A stretch of 64,000 bases of DNA from Utricularia gibba (Eukaryota; Streptophyta; Magnoliopsida; Lamiales; Lentibulariaceae). The notes under the pieces were generated by a model. That model saw only the letters and a list, made by a program, of their open reading frames with translations, searched no databases and was not told the origin of the DNA. The position numbers and the translations under genes are program-made. Of the stretch, positions 10,873 to 23,000 are shown piece by piece. The stretch is taken from contig NEEC01000002.1 of assembly GCA_002189035.1 (NCBI GenBank), forward strand, positions 4,983,001 to 5,047,000. The letters are read 5' to 3'. Numbering within the stretch: the stretch's first letter is position 1; every line of letters begins with the position of its first letter.

Positions 10873-13640
10873 TGCCCTCTCATATTTGCACTACATGCCC
10901 ACGGGCAAAGCAGAGAAAACTTTCCTTTCCTACACATGCTGGAAATTATGACAAATTTGATCTAATTCATATAGATAATTGGGGGCCATACAAAACGAAA
11001 ACTCGAGGAGGTTTTCGATTCTTTCTCACCATAGTTGAAGATTCTACTCGGGCCACCTGGACATACCTTAGGCAAGCAAAGTCAGAAGCCCCTACGCTCA
11101 TCAGAAACTTTATTAACATCATTGAAACCCAGTTTGGCAAAAGGATCAAAGTTATACGGAGTGATCAAGCACCAGAATATAAAATTATGGATTTTGCAGC
11201 CCTTAGGATCATTCATCACCATAGTTGTGTCGAAACTGCTGAACAAAATGGGGTAGTCGAACACCGCCATCAACATCTACTGAACGTTGCCCGTGCTCTT
11301 CTATTTCAAGCCAGCTTACCTAAAGTCTTCTGGGGTGAAGCTATACTACCTATCTCATCAACAGAACACCCATGTGGCAGCTTCAATACTCCACACCATA
11401 CAAGAAGCTAATGGGAAAGATGCCAAGCTATAATCATCTCCGTGTATTCGGATGTCTCTACTTTGCATCCACACTCACTCAAGGGAGAACGAAATTCGAT
11501 TCAAGAGCAAGAAGATGCATGTTCCTTGGTTACCCACCAGGAATTAAAGGCTACAAGCTTCTTGACCTAGATAATCATGAAACAATTATTTCAAGAAATG
11601 TTGTGTTTCATGAATCGGTTTTTCCGTATAATACTAATTTTCATTCCTATTTGAATGCAGAATATGAAGTCAGGAATGCCAAACTGATGGTGACGACATA
11701 TTTTTATCTAGGTCTCAACCAATTATCCGTCCAACACCAACTGAAGAATCAGCACATCCCCTTAATTCACATGAGGTACCCGAAGATGAATCAAGGAGTG
11801 CTGAAAATGGGTCTAACATGCCTGAGAAGGGTCAACTCTCCAATGAAACTGAAGATCCAGAAGACGAGAATACACAGATAACTGAACAAACATCTCCGCC
11901 TGAACCTCTGGAGGCACAGCGACCTCAATGGAACATACGCCTCCCAGCTTATTTGGATATATACTCTCATACACTACAGAATCCTCAAGCTCATTGTGGG
12001 ACTCGATACCCAATTCACAAATATATGGGAGTGGAAAACTCAGAGACAGATACCTTGCAGTCTGTAGCAATATCTCAAAATTTTCAGAACCCAAAACTTA
12101 CGCTGAAGCTACTCTATTACCAGAATGGTCTGAACCAATGCAGAAAGAGCTGAAAGCCTTGGAAGATAACCAAACTTGGGAAATTGTTGAAGTTCCAAAG
12201 GAAACTCACATAGTCGGCTGCAAGTGGGTATACAAAAATAAAATTCAATCAGATGGAAAACTAGAAAGAAGGAAAGCTCGGCTAGTAGCCAGAGGGTTAA
12301 GCCAAATATAAGGGTTTGATTATGAAGAAACGTTTAGCCCAGTTGCTAAACACACCACAGTCAGAACCTTCTTTGCACTTGCTGCAGCAAACTCATGGTC
12401 TTTCAGGAAACTAGATATCGATAATGCGTTTCTCAATGGAGATCTTGAGGAATGCATACTCATGGACATTCCTCTTGGCTATCAACACAACAAAAAAGCA
12501 AGCCAAGATGGCAAGCTTGTCTGCAGACTACAGAAGGCGATATACGGGCTCAAGCAATCACCCAAACAGTGGATTTGTAAGTTCACGAATAAACTAGCAG
12601 AATTCGCATGAGAGCAAAGCAAAGCAGATCATTCACTCTTCACCAAAACAACGCCCAAAGGAGAATTTTTGGCATTATTAGTATATGTCGACAATATTGT
12701 CATTGGAAGCACCTCTACATAACTATTGGAGTCATTAGCTCTATTTCTTTCAGAGCAGTTCAAGTTGATGGACTTAGGCAGACCACGATACTTTCTCGGA
12801 ATAGAAGTAGCTCAGTCCAAGAAAGGAATCTCATTATGTCAACGAAAATACGTATTGGATCTACTGATTGACTATGGAGTAATGGGGGCTAAACCTGTTA
12901 CAACCCCATTAGACAAAACCCAGCAATTACATCAGCAAGATTCACAAAAATTGAAGGATGCACTCCCTACAGACAATTAGTTGGGAAACTGATCTACCTG
13001 ACTGTCACTCGGCCTGATATTACATATGTAGTACAAGTATTGTCTCAACACTTGAATTCTCCAACAAAATTACACTTGAACGCTGCTCTTCGGGTCCTTA
13101 AGTATCTAAAAGGATCTCCTGGACTAGGCCTTCTCTATAAATGCAAGCAACAGCTTCCATAGATCGCATACTCGGATAGCGATTGAGCAAAATGCATAGA
13201 CACCCGACGATCAATTTCTGGCATGTGCATATTTTTAGGAGAAAGCCCAATCAGCTGGAAGTCTAAATGCTAGAAAACAGTAGCACGGAGTTCTACAGAG
13301 GCTGAATATCGAGCAATGACCTCAGCCGCATGCAAAGTAATATGGGTCCAACATCTGCTACAATCCTTTGGGTAACACTCAGTGGTCAGAATCTTCTATG
13401 TTGTGATAACAAATCGGCAATCCAAATTGCCCGTAACCCTGTTATGCATGAGCGCACTAAGCATTTTCAGCTAGATTGGCATTTCGTGCGAGAGACAATG
13501 AACTCAGGACTAATCCAACTAGTCTACGTCGGTACTAGTGAGCAAGTGGCAGATATTTTTACAAAAGGCTTGGGGGGAGAGCAACACATATATCTACGAG
13601 ACAAGATGTGCCTGACAGATACCCACGCACCTCTTGTGGG
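10873..13640 (+). pseudogene. Copia element 1 integrase, reverse transcriptase and RNase H
   Basis: Integrase (10873-11411) shows HIDNWGPY, then SDQAPEY (normally DNAPEF-like) and QNGVVEHRHQ. The linker [20 protein letters not shown] lies at about 11550. Reverse transcriptase (about 12180-12980) shows GCKWVYKNK, RLVARG, YGLKQSPKQW and LLVYVDNIVIG; the catalytic YVDD is YVDN. RNase H (about 13160-13560) ends with STEAEYRA, DNKSAI and EQVADIFTKGL. Stops at about 12309, 12609, 12978, 13160, 13185 and 13272 and several frame changes rule out activity. Confidence 0.88.
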
Positions 13641-13646
13641 GGGGGG

Positions 13647-13820
13647 TGTTAGCCTAACCAACAGAGACGCTTGAGCTACCTTACCTAAGCATTTAGTACA
13701 TATATCCGTTATACAAGCCACCTTGTATAAATACGTAGATACATACCATTGTAAGACACCACCGATTCATATTCTCATCTGTTCTTCTTCATCTTCTTCA
13801 TACAAACACACTGCTTGTCA
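13647..13820 (+). repeat. 3' LTR of copia element 1
   Basis: It is 174 bp, preceded by a G-rich polypurine tract (about 13637-13645), and is the partner of 5532-5705. TGAAT follows directly. Confidence 0.95.
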
Positions 13821-14990
13821 TGAATCTTGTGTTGGCAAGCAGGAAGGTGGATGCTGGGGATCGCAGGTTTCTGCAGATCATGGCGATGAGCTTCTCTACA
13901 ATCTTCTCTCTCATTCCTTGCCTTCTTCTTCTTCTGGTTTATCAACATTGTTGGAAGCTTGTTGAAATATCAGATCCCGGTCAAGAACACATCACAATGT
14001 TTTTTACCATCTTTTTGTTAAAATTTCTAATAGTTTCGTTGGAATACGAATCACATATCATGAATTGAATCGTGTTAATATTATGAATGAGACTTTTGGG
14101 AAATCTCTGAAACTTCAATAGTTTTGAAAAATTGAAAGTTTTTCATGTCATTTTGTATATACATGTTTATAAATGTCTCACTTCCGTTGATTCTAATATT
14201 GATTGTTGAGCTCGTTGAATCTTATAAGATGGATAGTGTGATTTACACATGACGTAAACTTGCATTCTTCATTTGGTGTTTGTAAGAGTTTTCTTTTACA
14301 AATACAGAAGCCATAGGCTGGAAAATAAGGATGTGTGCGGGAAGATTAGCGGAATGCAAAGCCCTCTATTGCGCATGCTTCAAAAATTATATCTTCTAGC
14401 TCTAAACCAAGTCCATTTGCAGGTTGAGGGCCTATGTGTGGTAGGATCTTCAGATTTGATGAATCTTTTTCCACCCTGCGATGCACAGCATCATCGGTGC
14501 CGGTGCGCAACATAATTTTGACCTACCTTTTTGTTGATCGGTGACCATGATTCACTTTCGATGAACTGGTGTTGGAGAACACCGAAGAGACGGCGATGGA
14601 CACAACAAGCGCAACCGAATCAGCGGCTGTCAGTGAATAGAATGTGATGAGACATGATTTCAGGTTTTTGATATCAATGGCTCTTGGGACATGAAGGGCG
14701 ATCATCCAGATTGAGAAATACAAATAGATGAGCCCAATTATTATATGGACAACTTTTTAGAAAGCCATCCTTTAGCTATCTTCCATTTGACATGGAACCA
14801 GCCTTCTGTGGAACGCCGCAACCAGAAACGGCGTTTGAGAACCGGTTTGATGGAGAGGGCGTGAACATACAGGCATAGGGGGCAACCTTCATTGCAATGA
14901 ACCAGAAGCTGGCTTCATCCATCTCACTACTAAAACTCCCAAGAGCAACACTACCGCAAAACAGGATCAAAGCTCCTTCCCAGTAGGCTC
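13821..14990. other. Unassigned gene-like fragment between two copia elements
   Basis: It continues the sequence that ends at 5531. On the plus strand, 13820-14068 reads MNLVLASRKVDAGDRRFL and then a hydrophobic stretch (FSLIPCLLLLLVYQH). On the minus strand, 14970-14776 reads ILFCGSVALGSFSSEMDEAS followed by FWFIAMKVAPYACMF, and 14723-14523 has another hydrophobic segment. The base composition is less AT rich than the neighbours, as in an old gene. I recognise no family. The minus-strand frame is cut by the copia element at 14991 and its sequence continues at 17714. Confidence 0.35.
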
Positions 14991-15309
14991 TGTTGGATTA
15001 TAGTATAGGGTATTGTTGTAATTATACTAGTTAGGTCAAAAGCAAACACTTGTATAAATACACATGAAATAGTGAAAACGAGTGTCTTTGGCCGTCCACA
15101 ATCCTCTTCATGTTTATACAATTGTTCTTATTCATATACTTTTGATAATCTCAACATGGTGTCAGAAGTGGGATGTTATCTTGCTGCCTAATTTTGATAT
15201 CGTATTGGTGGTATCGTTTCAGTTTCAAGTTTTCATTGGTAGGTTTCAGCCATTAGGTATTTTGCTGGAAAGTTTCAGTTTGTGGGTAGTCTTGCTATTG
15301 ATATTCATC

Positions 15310-16392
15310 ATGACGGATCTTTCTGTTCCTGGATTGTTGTCCCATGTTGTGCCCATCAAGTTAAATACCAGTAACTATATGATCTAGCAAAATTTAATGT
15401 GGACATTCTTGGCTAGTCAAAGAAGGGCAGGATATATTGATGGTTCGATTCCAACGCCGGAAAAGATTGTAGTCACTACTGGGAAAGTTGGTGAAAAAGA
15501 AACAGAAACTAGTGTTGTCAATCCCAAGTTTGAAGAATGGGCAGCCAATGATATTCAGGTTGTTTGCTGGATTAAATCCACATTATCTGAGGAAATGTTA
15601 TTGCAGGTTTTGAATATAAACGTCTCTATTGACCTCTGGAATTTTCTGTGGGATGTCTATATGGTTCAAACTGAATCAAAGGTGTTGCAATTAAAACGTA
15701 CTTTGGCAAGTTTAAAGCAAGGAGAAAAACAGGACATATTTAGCTTTTACAATCAAGTCAAGAGTCTCTGTGATCAACTTGAATTAGTTGGTGAAACCTT
15801 GAAATCTTGTGATCGGTTAATGTATTTCACATATGGGTTGCTCGATTGCTATCAAGCCACTGTAAGTGCAATTCATGTGCATCAACCGCTTCCATCCTTT
15901 GAAAGTGTGTTGGCTATCTTTCTAGAATGTGAGCAACGACTAAAAGCTAGAGTTCAGACAGCCCCTGAGACGGTTGTTTCATCTGAAAACTTTGTGTTGG
16001 CAACTCAAGCCTATGGCCAGCGAGGTGGTCGAGGCAATCGCAGTGCAGGGCATCATAATTATCAACAAGGAAATGGTTATTCTTATACTTCACATCAATA
16101 TGGGCAGCGACAGAATTCTTCACAACAGCAGCAACAGTATTCTGGTTCAAATTTTGGCCATGGCGGACCGACGTTTGGTCAGCGAGGTGGTGGCCGATTC
16201 CGTGGTCGAGGTGGTCGATCCGTTACATGTCAAATTTGCTCTCGGATCGGACACACTGCAGATCGATGTTATGATCGTTACAAATCATTTGAAGGATACC
16301 CCTCAAATAATCTTCATTATGCTGATCATTCTAATTCTCCTCAGAATAATTATCAAGCATCCTATGTGTCTCAACAATCAGTGCTTTACTGA
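15310..16392 (+). pseudogene. Copia element 2 gag
   Basis: The frame begins MTDLSVPGLLSHVVPIKLNT, is stopped by TAG at 15385-15387 where related gags have tryptophan (NYMI-stop-QNL), and continues in frame to 16392. The long part has a UBN2-like gag core (EMLLQVLNINVSIDLWNFLW), an RGG-rich tail (GGGRFRGRGGR) and a CCHC knuckle CQICSRIGHTADRC. A single TGG to TAG change separates it from an intact gag. It runs out at the deletion joint. Confidence 0.85.
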
Positions 16393-17560
16393 AGGTGATC
16401 CTCAACTCTTTGTGTGTAAGTTAAAATGCTCAATTTATGGCTTGAAACAAGCCCCTAGGACTTGATTTCTTAAGTTTCAGTCAGCTGTTCTGGATCTTGG
16501 ATTTATACAGGCTAGTGCTGATCATTCACTATTTCTCTATAAGAAACATAGTGACATTATTATTCTTCTTTTATATGTGGATGATATTATCATCACTGGA
16601 AATTCATCTTCTTTGATTACAAAACTAAAGGAACTACTGGAAGGGAGATTTCGAATGACTGATCTTGGTTCTTCCAATTATTTTCTTGGATTGGAAATTC
16701 AACGGGATAAGAATACTCTCTCCATTCACCAGACTAAATATGCCTCTACTATGGTGAAAAGGGCTGAGATGTTGGAGTGCAAAGCAACACCTACTCCTGC
16801 GTCTGCTTCTTGCTCTCCACTACCTGATGAGCAGCATGATCCTATGAGTAATCCTGAACTTTTTCGTGCATTAGCTGGTGGCTTACAGTATTTAACCTTG
16901 ACCAGACCAGACATTACATATAGTGTCAATCAAATCTGTCAACATATGCACCAACCGACCTGGCATCACTTTGCTATGTTGAAAAGAATTCTGAGATATG
17001 TCAAGGGCAGCCTTAGAGAGGGTTTGACTCTACATAGAGATGATCCAACGAAGCTCTCTTTGGATTCAGTGGTGTCCTTTTGTGACTCTGATTGGGCTGC
17101 AGATCATGGCATGCGGAGATCCGTAACAGGATATTGTGTATATTTTGGCAGCAGTTTAATTGGTTGGAAGAGTCGTAAGCAGAGAACAATTGCTAGGTCG
17201 AGTACAGAAGCGGAGTACAGAGCTTTAGCCGCCTCTGTTGCAGAAGTAATTTGGATCAGAAAAATTCTTCACTTTCTCTTGGGTTATCGTGGCAAGTCAC
17301 AAATTTTCTGTGACAACAAAAGTGCAATAGCTATTGCATTAAATCCAATCTTCCATGATCGAACGAAACACATTGAAATTGATCATCACTTCGTCAGAGA
17401 AAGAATCCAAGATGGTGAAATTAAGCTGAGTTATGTTTGCTCAGAAAATCAGTTGGCGGACTTGTTTACAAAAGCTCTCAGGCTGCCTCGGTTTGAGTTT
17501 TTGAAATCCAAACTTCGCACTCTCAATGCGCTTAGTTTGAGGGGTGGTGTTGGATTATAG
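16393..17560 (+). pseudogene. Copia element 2 partial reverse transcriptase and RNase H
   Basis: After the deletion joint the sequence reads CKLKCSIYGLKQAPRT, then a TGA in place of tryptophan (16463-16465), then the open frame 16577-17560 with LLYVDDIIITGNS just before and in its start, MTDLGSSNYFLGLEIQRD, and an RNase H ending STEAEYRALA, DNKSAIAIAL, ENQLADLFTKAL. The catalytic YVDD is intact but the fingers/palm N-terminal half is deleted. Confidence 0.88.
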
Positions 17561-17713
17561 TATAGGGTATTGTTGTAATTATACTAGTTAGGTCAAAAGC
17601 AAACACTTGTATAAATACACATGAAATAGTGAAAACGAGTGTCTTTGGCCGTCCACAGTCCTCTTCATGTTTATACAATTGTTCTTATTCATATACTTTT
17701 GATAATCTCAACA
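17548..17713 (+). repeat. 3' LTR of copia element 2
   Basis: It is 166 bp and identical to 14991-15156 apart from one A/G difference in the CACARTCC block. Confidence 0.95.
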
Positions 17714-18787
17714 GGCTCCTCCAACTCATAGCCAGCCACAGCTGATGTGACAAGCAGGCGCTGATGCTCTGAGAAATTTGAAGACAATGCGAAGTTAAGG
17801 CCCGAGGCGGAGTTTTAAGACAAAACGAAAAAGGCATCGAGCAAGGAAGCCAAGGTAGGAGGGTTGAAGCTGTTCCTGCGTGGGACTGGGAGGAAGCCAA
17901 TATGTATGACGGGAATCTGAGGGATCAAGGGTATTATTGGAATCTGACACACATGTTTCCGTGTAGTGTTTTTTAGCTGACAGGTTTGGGATAACTCGGG
18001 TGGGGTCGTCACAAAGTTGCCCAACCCGGCTGTGGACTCCCAGACGTCCAAACAAATGTGGCGCATTTTAAAAGAAATAATTATTTTAAAGCAAAATTAA
18101 GATAGGGCGAGGACCCAACCTGACCCTCATGAAACCAAGATGGATAACATTTTAAAATAATTAATTATTTTAATGAATATTAAGATAGGGAGAGTACCCT
18201 AGTTGACCCCATCTAGGTTCCGCTGCACACGGTTTCCATTTAGTTGGTTCACAACGCCATTTTCGCTACCTGACAAATAGATGAACTCTGACGCTTGTAG
18301 CTTGTATGTGGAACAAGATCAAAAATGCGAATGAAGCAGGACTGGAGATAGATAATGTGCACAAGGAGATGGTTGCTAAATTGCTGCTTTTATTACACTC
18401 CCAAAATCAACCATGAACACAAGAAAAGCACAAGCATGCATGCTGCTGGGAGTAGCCAGCCGCAGAACCGGCCTTTTGGATGACTTGTGGAAACCCAACT
18501 AGTATAGTATTAGCTGATGATCTCCTCCATTTCACCGCAGAGCTGGGCTGAGATGACATCTTTAGAATGATGCTGGTGTGTCCTCCTCCCTCCCCAATCC
18601 CCATGGTGATGCATACACCTTTTCCCATGGTGTGCTGACAACTCCCACAGATCAAAGCATTTGGTTATCTATCGTCCAGAATGGATACGCCGATCAAAAG
18701 AGCGTTGTAGCTTTCGCTGGCTTGCTCGATCTCACTGCCCTATGTTTTCCGATTCGATAGGTCCACCTCGATGCAAGGGGAGATTGT
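17714..18787. other. Old gene-like fragment and possible transcript end
   Basis: The first ~150 bp continue the host sequence interrupted at 14990. On the minus strand they read SEHQRLLVTSAVAGYELEEP in one frame, not assigned. Around 18380-18420 the minus strand holds AATAAAAG-like signals, so a minus-strand transcript could end there, perhaps a former 3' UTR of the VPS15 gene. A 26 bp sequence at 18655-18680 recurs at 19828-19853. No coding sequence is certain. Confidence 0.35.
18655..18680 (+). repeat. 26 bp direct repeat, left copy
   Basis: It begins AAGCATTTGG and ends CGTCCAGA. An exact second copy lies at 19828-19853, on the other side of AT-rich repeat copy B. Confidence 0.8.
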
Positions 18788-19565
18788 ATTTATAAATTTA
18801 ATTAAAAATATATTAAATAATAATTTAATATATATATATATATATAATACATACATATGTATTAACTATTTTTAATATATCAAATATTTTTTTTATAATT
18901 TTATTATTTCTCTCACATCAACTAAAGATATTTAGGAATAATAATAATAATAATAATAGATATTCAACTAATTTTAGGGAAAGATGAGGTATTTGGCCAA
19001 CCGCTTTTTTACAATGAGGTATTTTGTCAAATTTCCCCTGCACAATGGGCGATGGGTGTGGTCATGGACCGCAACAACGCAATAGTGATGACGGTCAATA
19101 GTAAATTTGTAATAAAAATTAATATTTCATTATGGATATCAATTTTGTCATTATGGAAAACAACAAAAATATATGGTTCCAATTTCATTTAAGAACCAAT
19201 TTTACCATATAATAAAACAGTGGGGATTAAATATGTATGATTTTTAAATGAGGGGAAGAATTATATTGATATAATCAATTATATTCAAATTATAAAATAT
19301 TAGAAGCTAAGTGCGTTTGATAGATCAAATTTGAAAAATTAAGTATGCTCAACATATCAAAATACAAAAATTAAAAACATTATTTTTAATTAAACATTGA
19401 AAACTAATCGTGTTATTTTTGGAAAATAATAGGGACTATTCTTCTTCATAACATCTATTCTACTATACTTTTGTATTTTACATTTAATTGCATCACTGAT
19501 TTTTCATTTATAATTCACTATAAAAATTATCAATTCATATATTATAAATTTATATCGATATAATA
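18788..19565 (+). repeat. Unclassified AT-rich dispersed repeat, copy B
   Basis: This is the partner of 2150-2870, in the same orientation and similar throughout, with extra AAT trinucleotide repeats near 18939-18958. It sits between two copies of a 26 bp direct repeat. No ORF or terminal repeat was found. Confidence 0.7.
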
Positions 19566-19827
19566 TTATTTTATTAATAAAAAGTGATGAATTTTTTGAT
19601 TATCATTATCATTATCCGGTTTCTTGCTACATTTCTCCCTAAACCGGATGCATATCCGTAGAGGTAAGTTGTTGAAGGCGGCTCCGGGATGCATCCCCCC
19701 GGTCCAACTTTAGTGGATACGATACGATGGAACTCAAACTGTTAAGGTTTCAAGTAGCGAGTAGGCTATCGGATGAGACATCTAACAGAGGAGTTGGTTA
19801 AGAAAATGGATGGCACTACTACAGATG

Positions 19828-19853
19828 AAGCATTTGGTTATCTATCGTCCAGA
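19828..19853 (+). repeat. 26 bp direct repeat, right copy
   Basis: This is the exact match of 18655-18680. It lies just beyond the 3' end of the VPS15 coding region, probably in its 3' UTR or downstream flank. Confidence 0.8.
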
Positions 19854-20066
19854 GTAGAATATAATTTACAGGGGCGTTGGGGCTGCAGGAGCGACAGATG
19901 AATGTGAAGATATGTACATCATCCGTCCCATTAAACACCACCAAAAAAATCAATAAACAGATGAAGCAACCAACCATACCTGCTCTGCTATGATGCTTCT
20001 TCTTCTGAAAGAAATGTGTGTTGTGCGCGTGCGTCTGTGTGTGTGTCTAGACAGGGTACCAGTCTG

Positions 20067-23000
20067 TTATTTCCAGACCTTGATGGCCCCATCTCTGCTG
20101 CTGGATATGAGCAGTCTCTGGTTCAACTTGACAGAAGCCAAGGAGAGTATAGAGTCATGGTGACAACCAGCAGAGTCTGTGGCTGCAGAAGCCAGAACTG
20201 CTTTTCTGGTCAGCCGACTAGCCACGGATCGTCTTTTTGATTCCTGTTCACAAAGTCAGGAGCGCACATATGAGTACAGGAGCGACCATTCTTCCCCACG
20301 TTGTCACATGTAGATGCCTCTTGTTTACTAGTAGTACACCAAACAATACATTTATAATCGTGACTTGCCAAGGCTTTTAAAGATCATAACGGCACAGATT
20401 TCGCAATAGTGAAAATCCATGTGGATTCATCTACATTGGAAGCTTGCAGAGAGGAGAATGGTGCCTGGTGCGTGAGGCACACCAGCCAAACAAGTGATGC
20501 AAGTCAGCAGATAAAAACGACTTTTATGGTGGAGGCGTGTTACCATTCTGATAAATCAATTAGTACCAAGGAGTTGTTGTCACATTACCTGAACAACTTG
20601 CACTCCAAAGCTGGATTTTGTTTCATAGAAGTCATCATTCGCAACTCCTTTGATGGATGGTCCGCATACACAGTAGCTTCGATCAGGGCTGTGAATGGAA
20701 GCCTTAGCATTATTTCTGAGTTGAAAATGAGACTGGTAAAAAAAGAAGAAAAACCAAATGATGGCTCATACCTGCAGTGATCCCACCTTCGTATTTTCAA
20801 GTCTGTACCACCTGTCAATAAATCTCCACCTGGTAGTGGAAGCAATGCACGGATTCCAGGAAGACGAGGGGGTGGTTCACTCAGCTCATCAACTCTGTAT
20901 TTCGAGTTCTTTTTTGAGTTTAGTTTAACGTTTGCCTTAGGCATCTCAGAGCATTCGGCATCACCTTCAGGGCTTGTGATCCTCAAGACCTAGAGTTGTA
21001 AGAGAGGTGAACTTTATTGGAAAAACAACAACAACAAGGAGTGCATTCTTCCTAGAAGTGGGATGCTGGATGAGACTCAGATGCATGCTGTGCCATTGCC
21101 GCCTTCTAATTTATTTTCATGTATTGAATTTGGAGCGTTTTCGGGCTGTCAAGTAAGATTGAAACCTTCCATGTGTTCTAAGCACCTCAAAAAGATCCCA
21201 AACTAACGTCATACTGCAGACCGATCTAAACAATTCTACAAGTGTGTGTGCTATTATCATAAAAACAAAAGGTGGCGAAACAAAATTAAAGAAAAGACAA
21301 TAAGGGTGTGAATACCTGGTGACAGCTTCCATTTTCTGCATTCCAAAGAGACACTTGGTTGCAACCAGCAGCAACATACACCAATGGCCTTGTAGTGACA
21401 GGCAAGGGAGGGCCAGAGGGAGGAACAAAAGGACACATCTTTTCAACAGGACCAGAGAAAGGGCATTGCCAGGAATTAACAGGAATACAGAATCTTAGAT
21501 CCCATAAAGAGAGTAAACCCCTTGAAGATCCAGAGACAAACCAATTACCACAAGGATCTACAACTAAAGATGACGCATATCCCTTCTCAGGAGAGACCTT
21601 TGTACACCATGCATTGGAGCTTGTCCTTGTATCCCATAGATGAATTCCACTGTTTTGCGTGCTATAAAGAATCATTTTGCATGCACTACCTTCTCCGCTA
21701 TAGTTCAAAAGGCTTAGGACTGCACCTTCATCAGAACAACTTTTTTTGACATCTGCAATACCAGAATAATTTTCAACAACGTTTCCCTGTCCTCTGGAGA
21801 TGTAATCAACAGAAAACAGATGAATACTCCCATCACTTGCTCCGACAACAACTTGAGTGATACCTTGCATCACAAGGACACACAGTGCTCTACACTTATC
21901 CAATGTATAGGTCAACCTAGATCTGAATGAAATATCCTTCTCCAACCTCTTACAATCCCATAGCTTTACAGACGAATCATCTGAGGCACTGACAAAAAAA
22001 TTCTGATCCATTGAGATGGAAATATCATTCACCGCACCTTTGTGCTCCTGAAGATGTGCAACCAACACCCCACGAGGCCTCCAACCAGAATCAGGAAGTG
22101 TAGATTGCCATGCTAATAATGGCAATCCTGTTGTATCCGCAGAAAATGATTGATCATCTTTTGTAGAACTCCCCTTATTCCCATCGGACACCCCCATCTC
22201 TAAAACTCGTTGAATTACATGATCTGTTTCATCATGTTCTCGGCCATCTAATTCACGAACAGCTCCCCTGAATTGTGTGGGGCTGTTATCAACAAAAATG
22301 GACCCAGAAACCAACTTAGCAGCTGAAAGCGAACTGCCTATATTGAGTGCTTTGTTTACTGGGTCTGTAAATGGTAGGGAGGAAGAACTGAGGCCGAAAG
22401 AACTATACGGTGAAGAAGAATCTAATGTAACTGTAGCAGCACCACCAGTTTGCCTGTCAACCTTGAAGTACAAAGGTATGCTTTCTGAGGATTTATCGAC
22501 AAAGCTGTTCATACAACTCATTTGAGGGGACATGAACCCAGACAACTGAGACTTTTCCGAGGTGACATTCTCATGATCTCCTTCCAGGGTTGATGCGCTG
22601 GGTGTTAAGATCCCTATTGACTTGAATTTACTTTCTGGGCTCTGAGAATTATTGATGCTAGCCTGCTCACATGCACTAGCATTAATGTTTTCATTTTTCC
22701 CTTCAGGCCAACACTTAATAGGATCTAATTCAGTGGCCGTTTTCTGTAATAAATCCATCCCTTCAAACTGTTTTGACTGCAATGAATTACTGTAGTGTCT
22801 TTCAAGCATACCTGGATTTTTGGCAGTTCGCAAAACTTCATCATATAGTTCCTTAGAAACAGGAGGCTTCAGGCAACCAAGAAGAGCTTTTTCTGAGGCC
22901 AAAGATGCTGGCTGTCCACGTAGAAATGGGCGTAATAATGGGACTAAAAATACATAAGAATCTACAGCACCTAGGCATTCGCTACTAGCTGCAATAAAAG

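Larger units (their letters stand above)
5532..13820 (+). mobile_element. Ty1/copia LTR retrotransposon (element 1), full length, hosting three insertions
   Basis: The two LTRs are 174 bp each (5532-5705 and 13647-13820), begin TGTTAG and end GTCA, and differ at seven positions. The primer-binding site TGGTATCAGAGC lies at 5706-5717 and a G-rich polypurine tract precedes the 3' LTR. TGAAT is duplicated exactly at 5527-5531 and 13821-13825. The internal order is gag, protease, integrase, reverse transcriptase, RNase H, the copia order. Once the inserts at 7007-8339, 8461-9824 and 10125-10863 are removed, the protease to integrase reading resumes across each joint. Many stops make the element dead. 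Confidence 0.95.
14991..17713 (+). mobile_element. Young, internally deleted Ty1/copia retrotransposon (element 2)
   Basis: LTRs of 166 bp (14991-15156 and 17548-17713) begin TGTTGG and end CAACA and differ at a single base. GGCTC is duplicated at 14986-14990 and 17714-17718. The primer-binding site TGGTGTCAGAAG follows the 5' LTR at 15157 and the polypurine tract TTGAGGGGTGG precedes the 3' LTR. Only gag and the second half of pol remain: protease, integrase and the first half of reverse transcriptase are missing, with the joint near 16385. The 2.7 kb element therefore cannot move by itself but looks recently inserted. Confidence 0.95.

Noticed and set aside
20409-20780. A 123-codon plus-strand frame at the VPS15 3' end
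   Set aside because: It overlaps minus-strand VPS15 exons (20589-20688, 20772-20989) whose splice sites and protein match are clear.
22277-22525. An 82-codon plus-strand frame inside VPS15
   Set aside because: It lies wholly inside the verified 3.1 kb VPS15 exon on the other strand.
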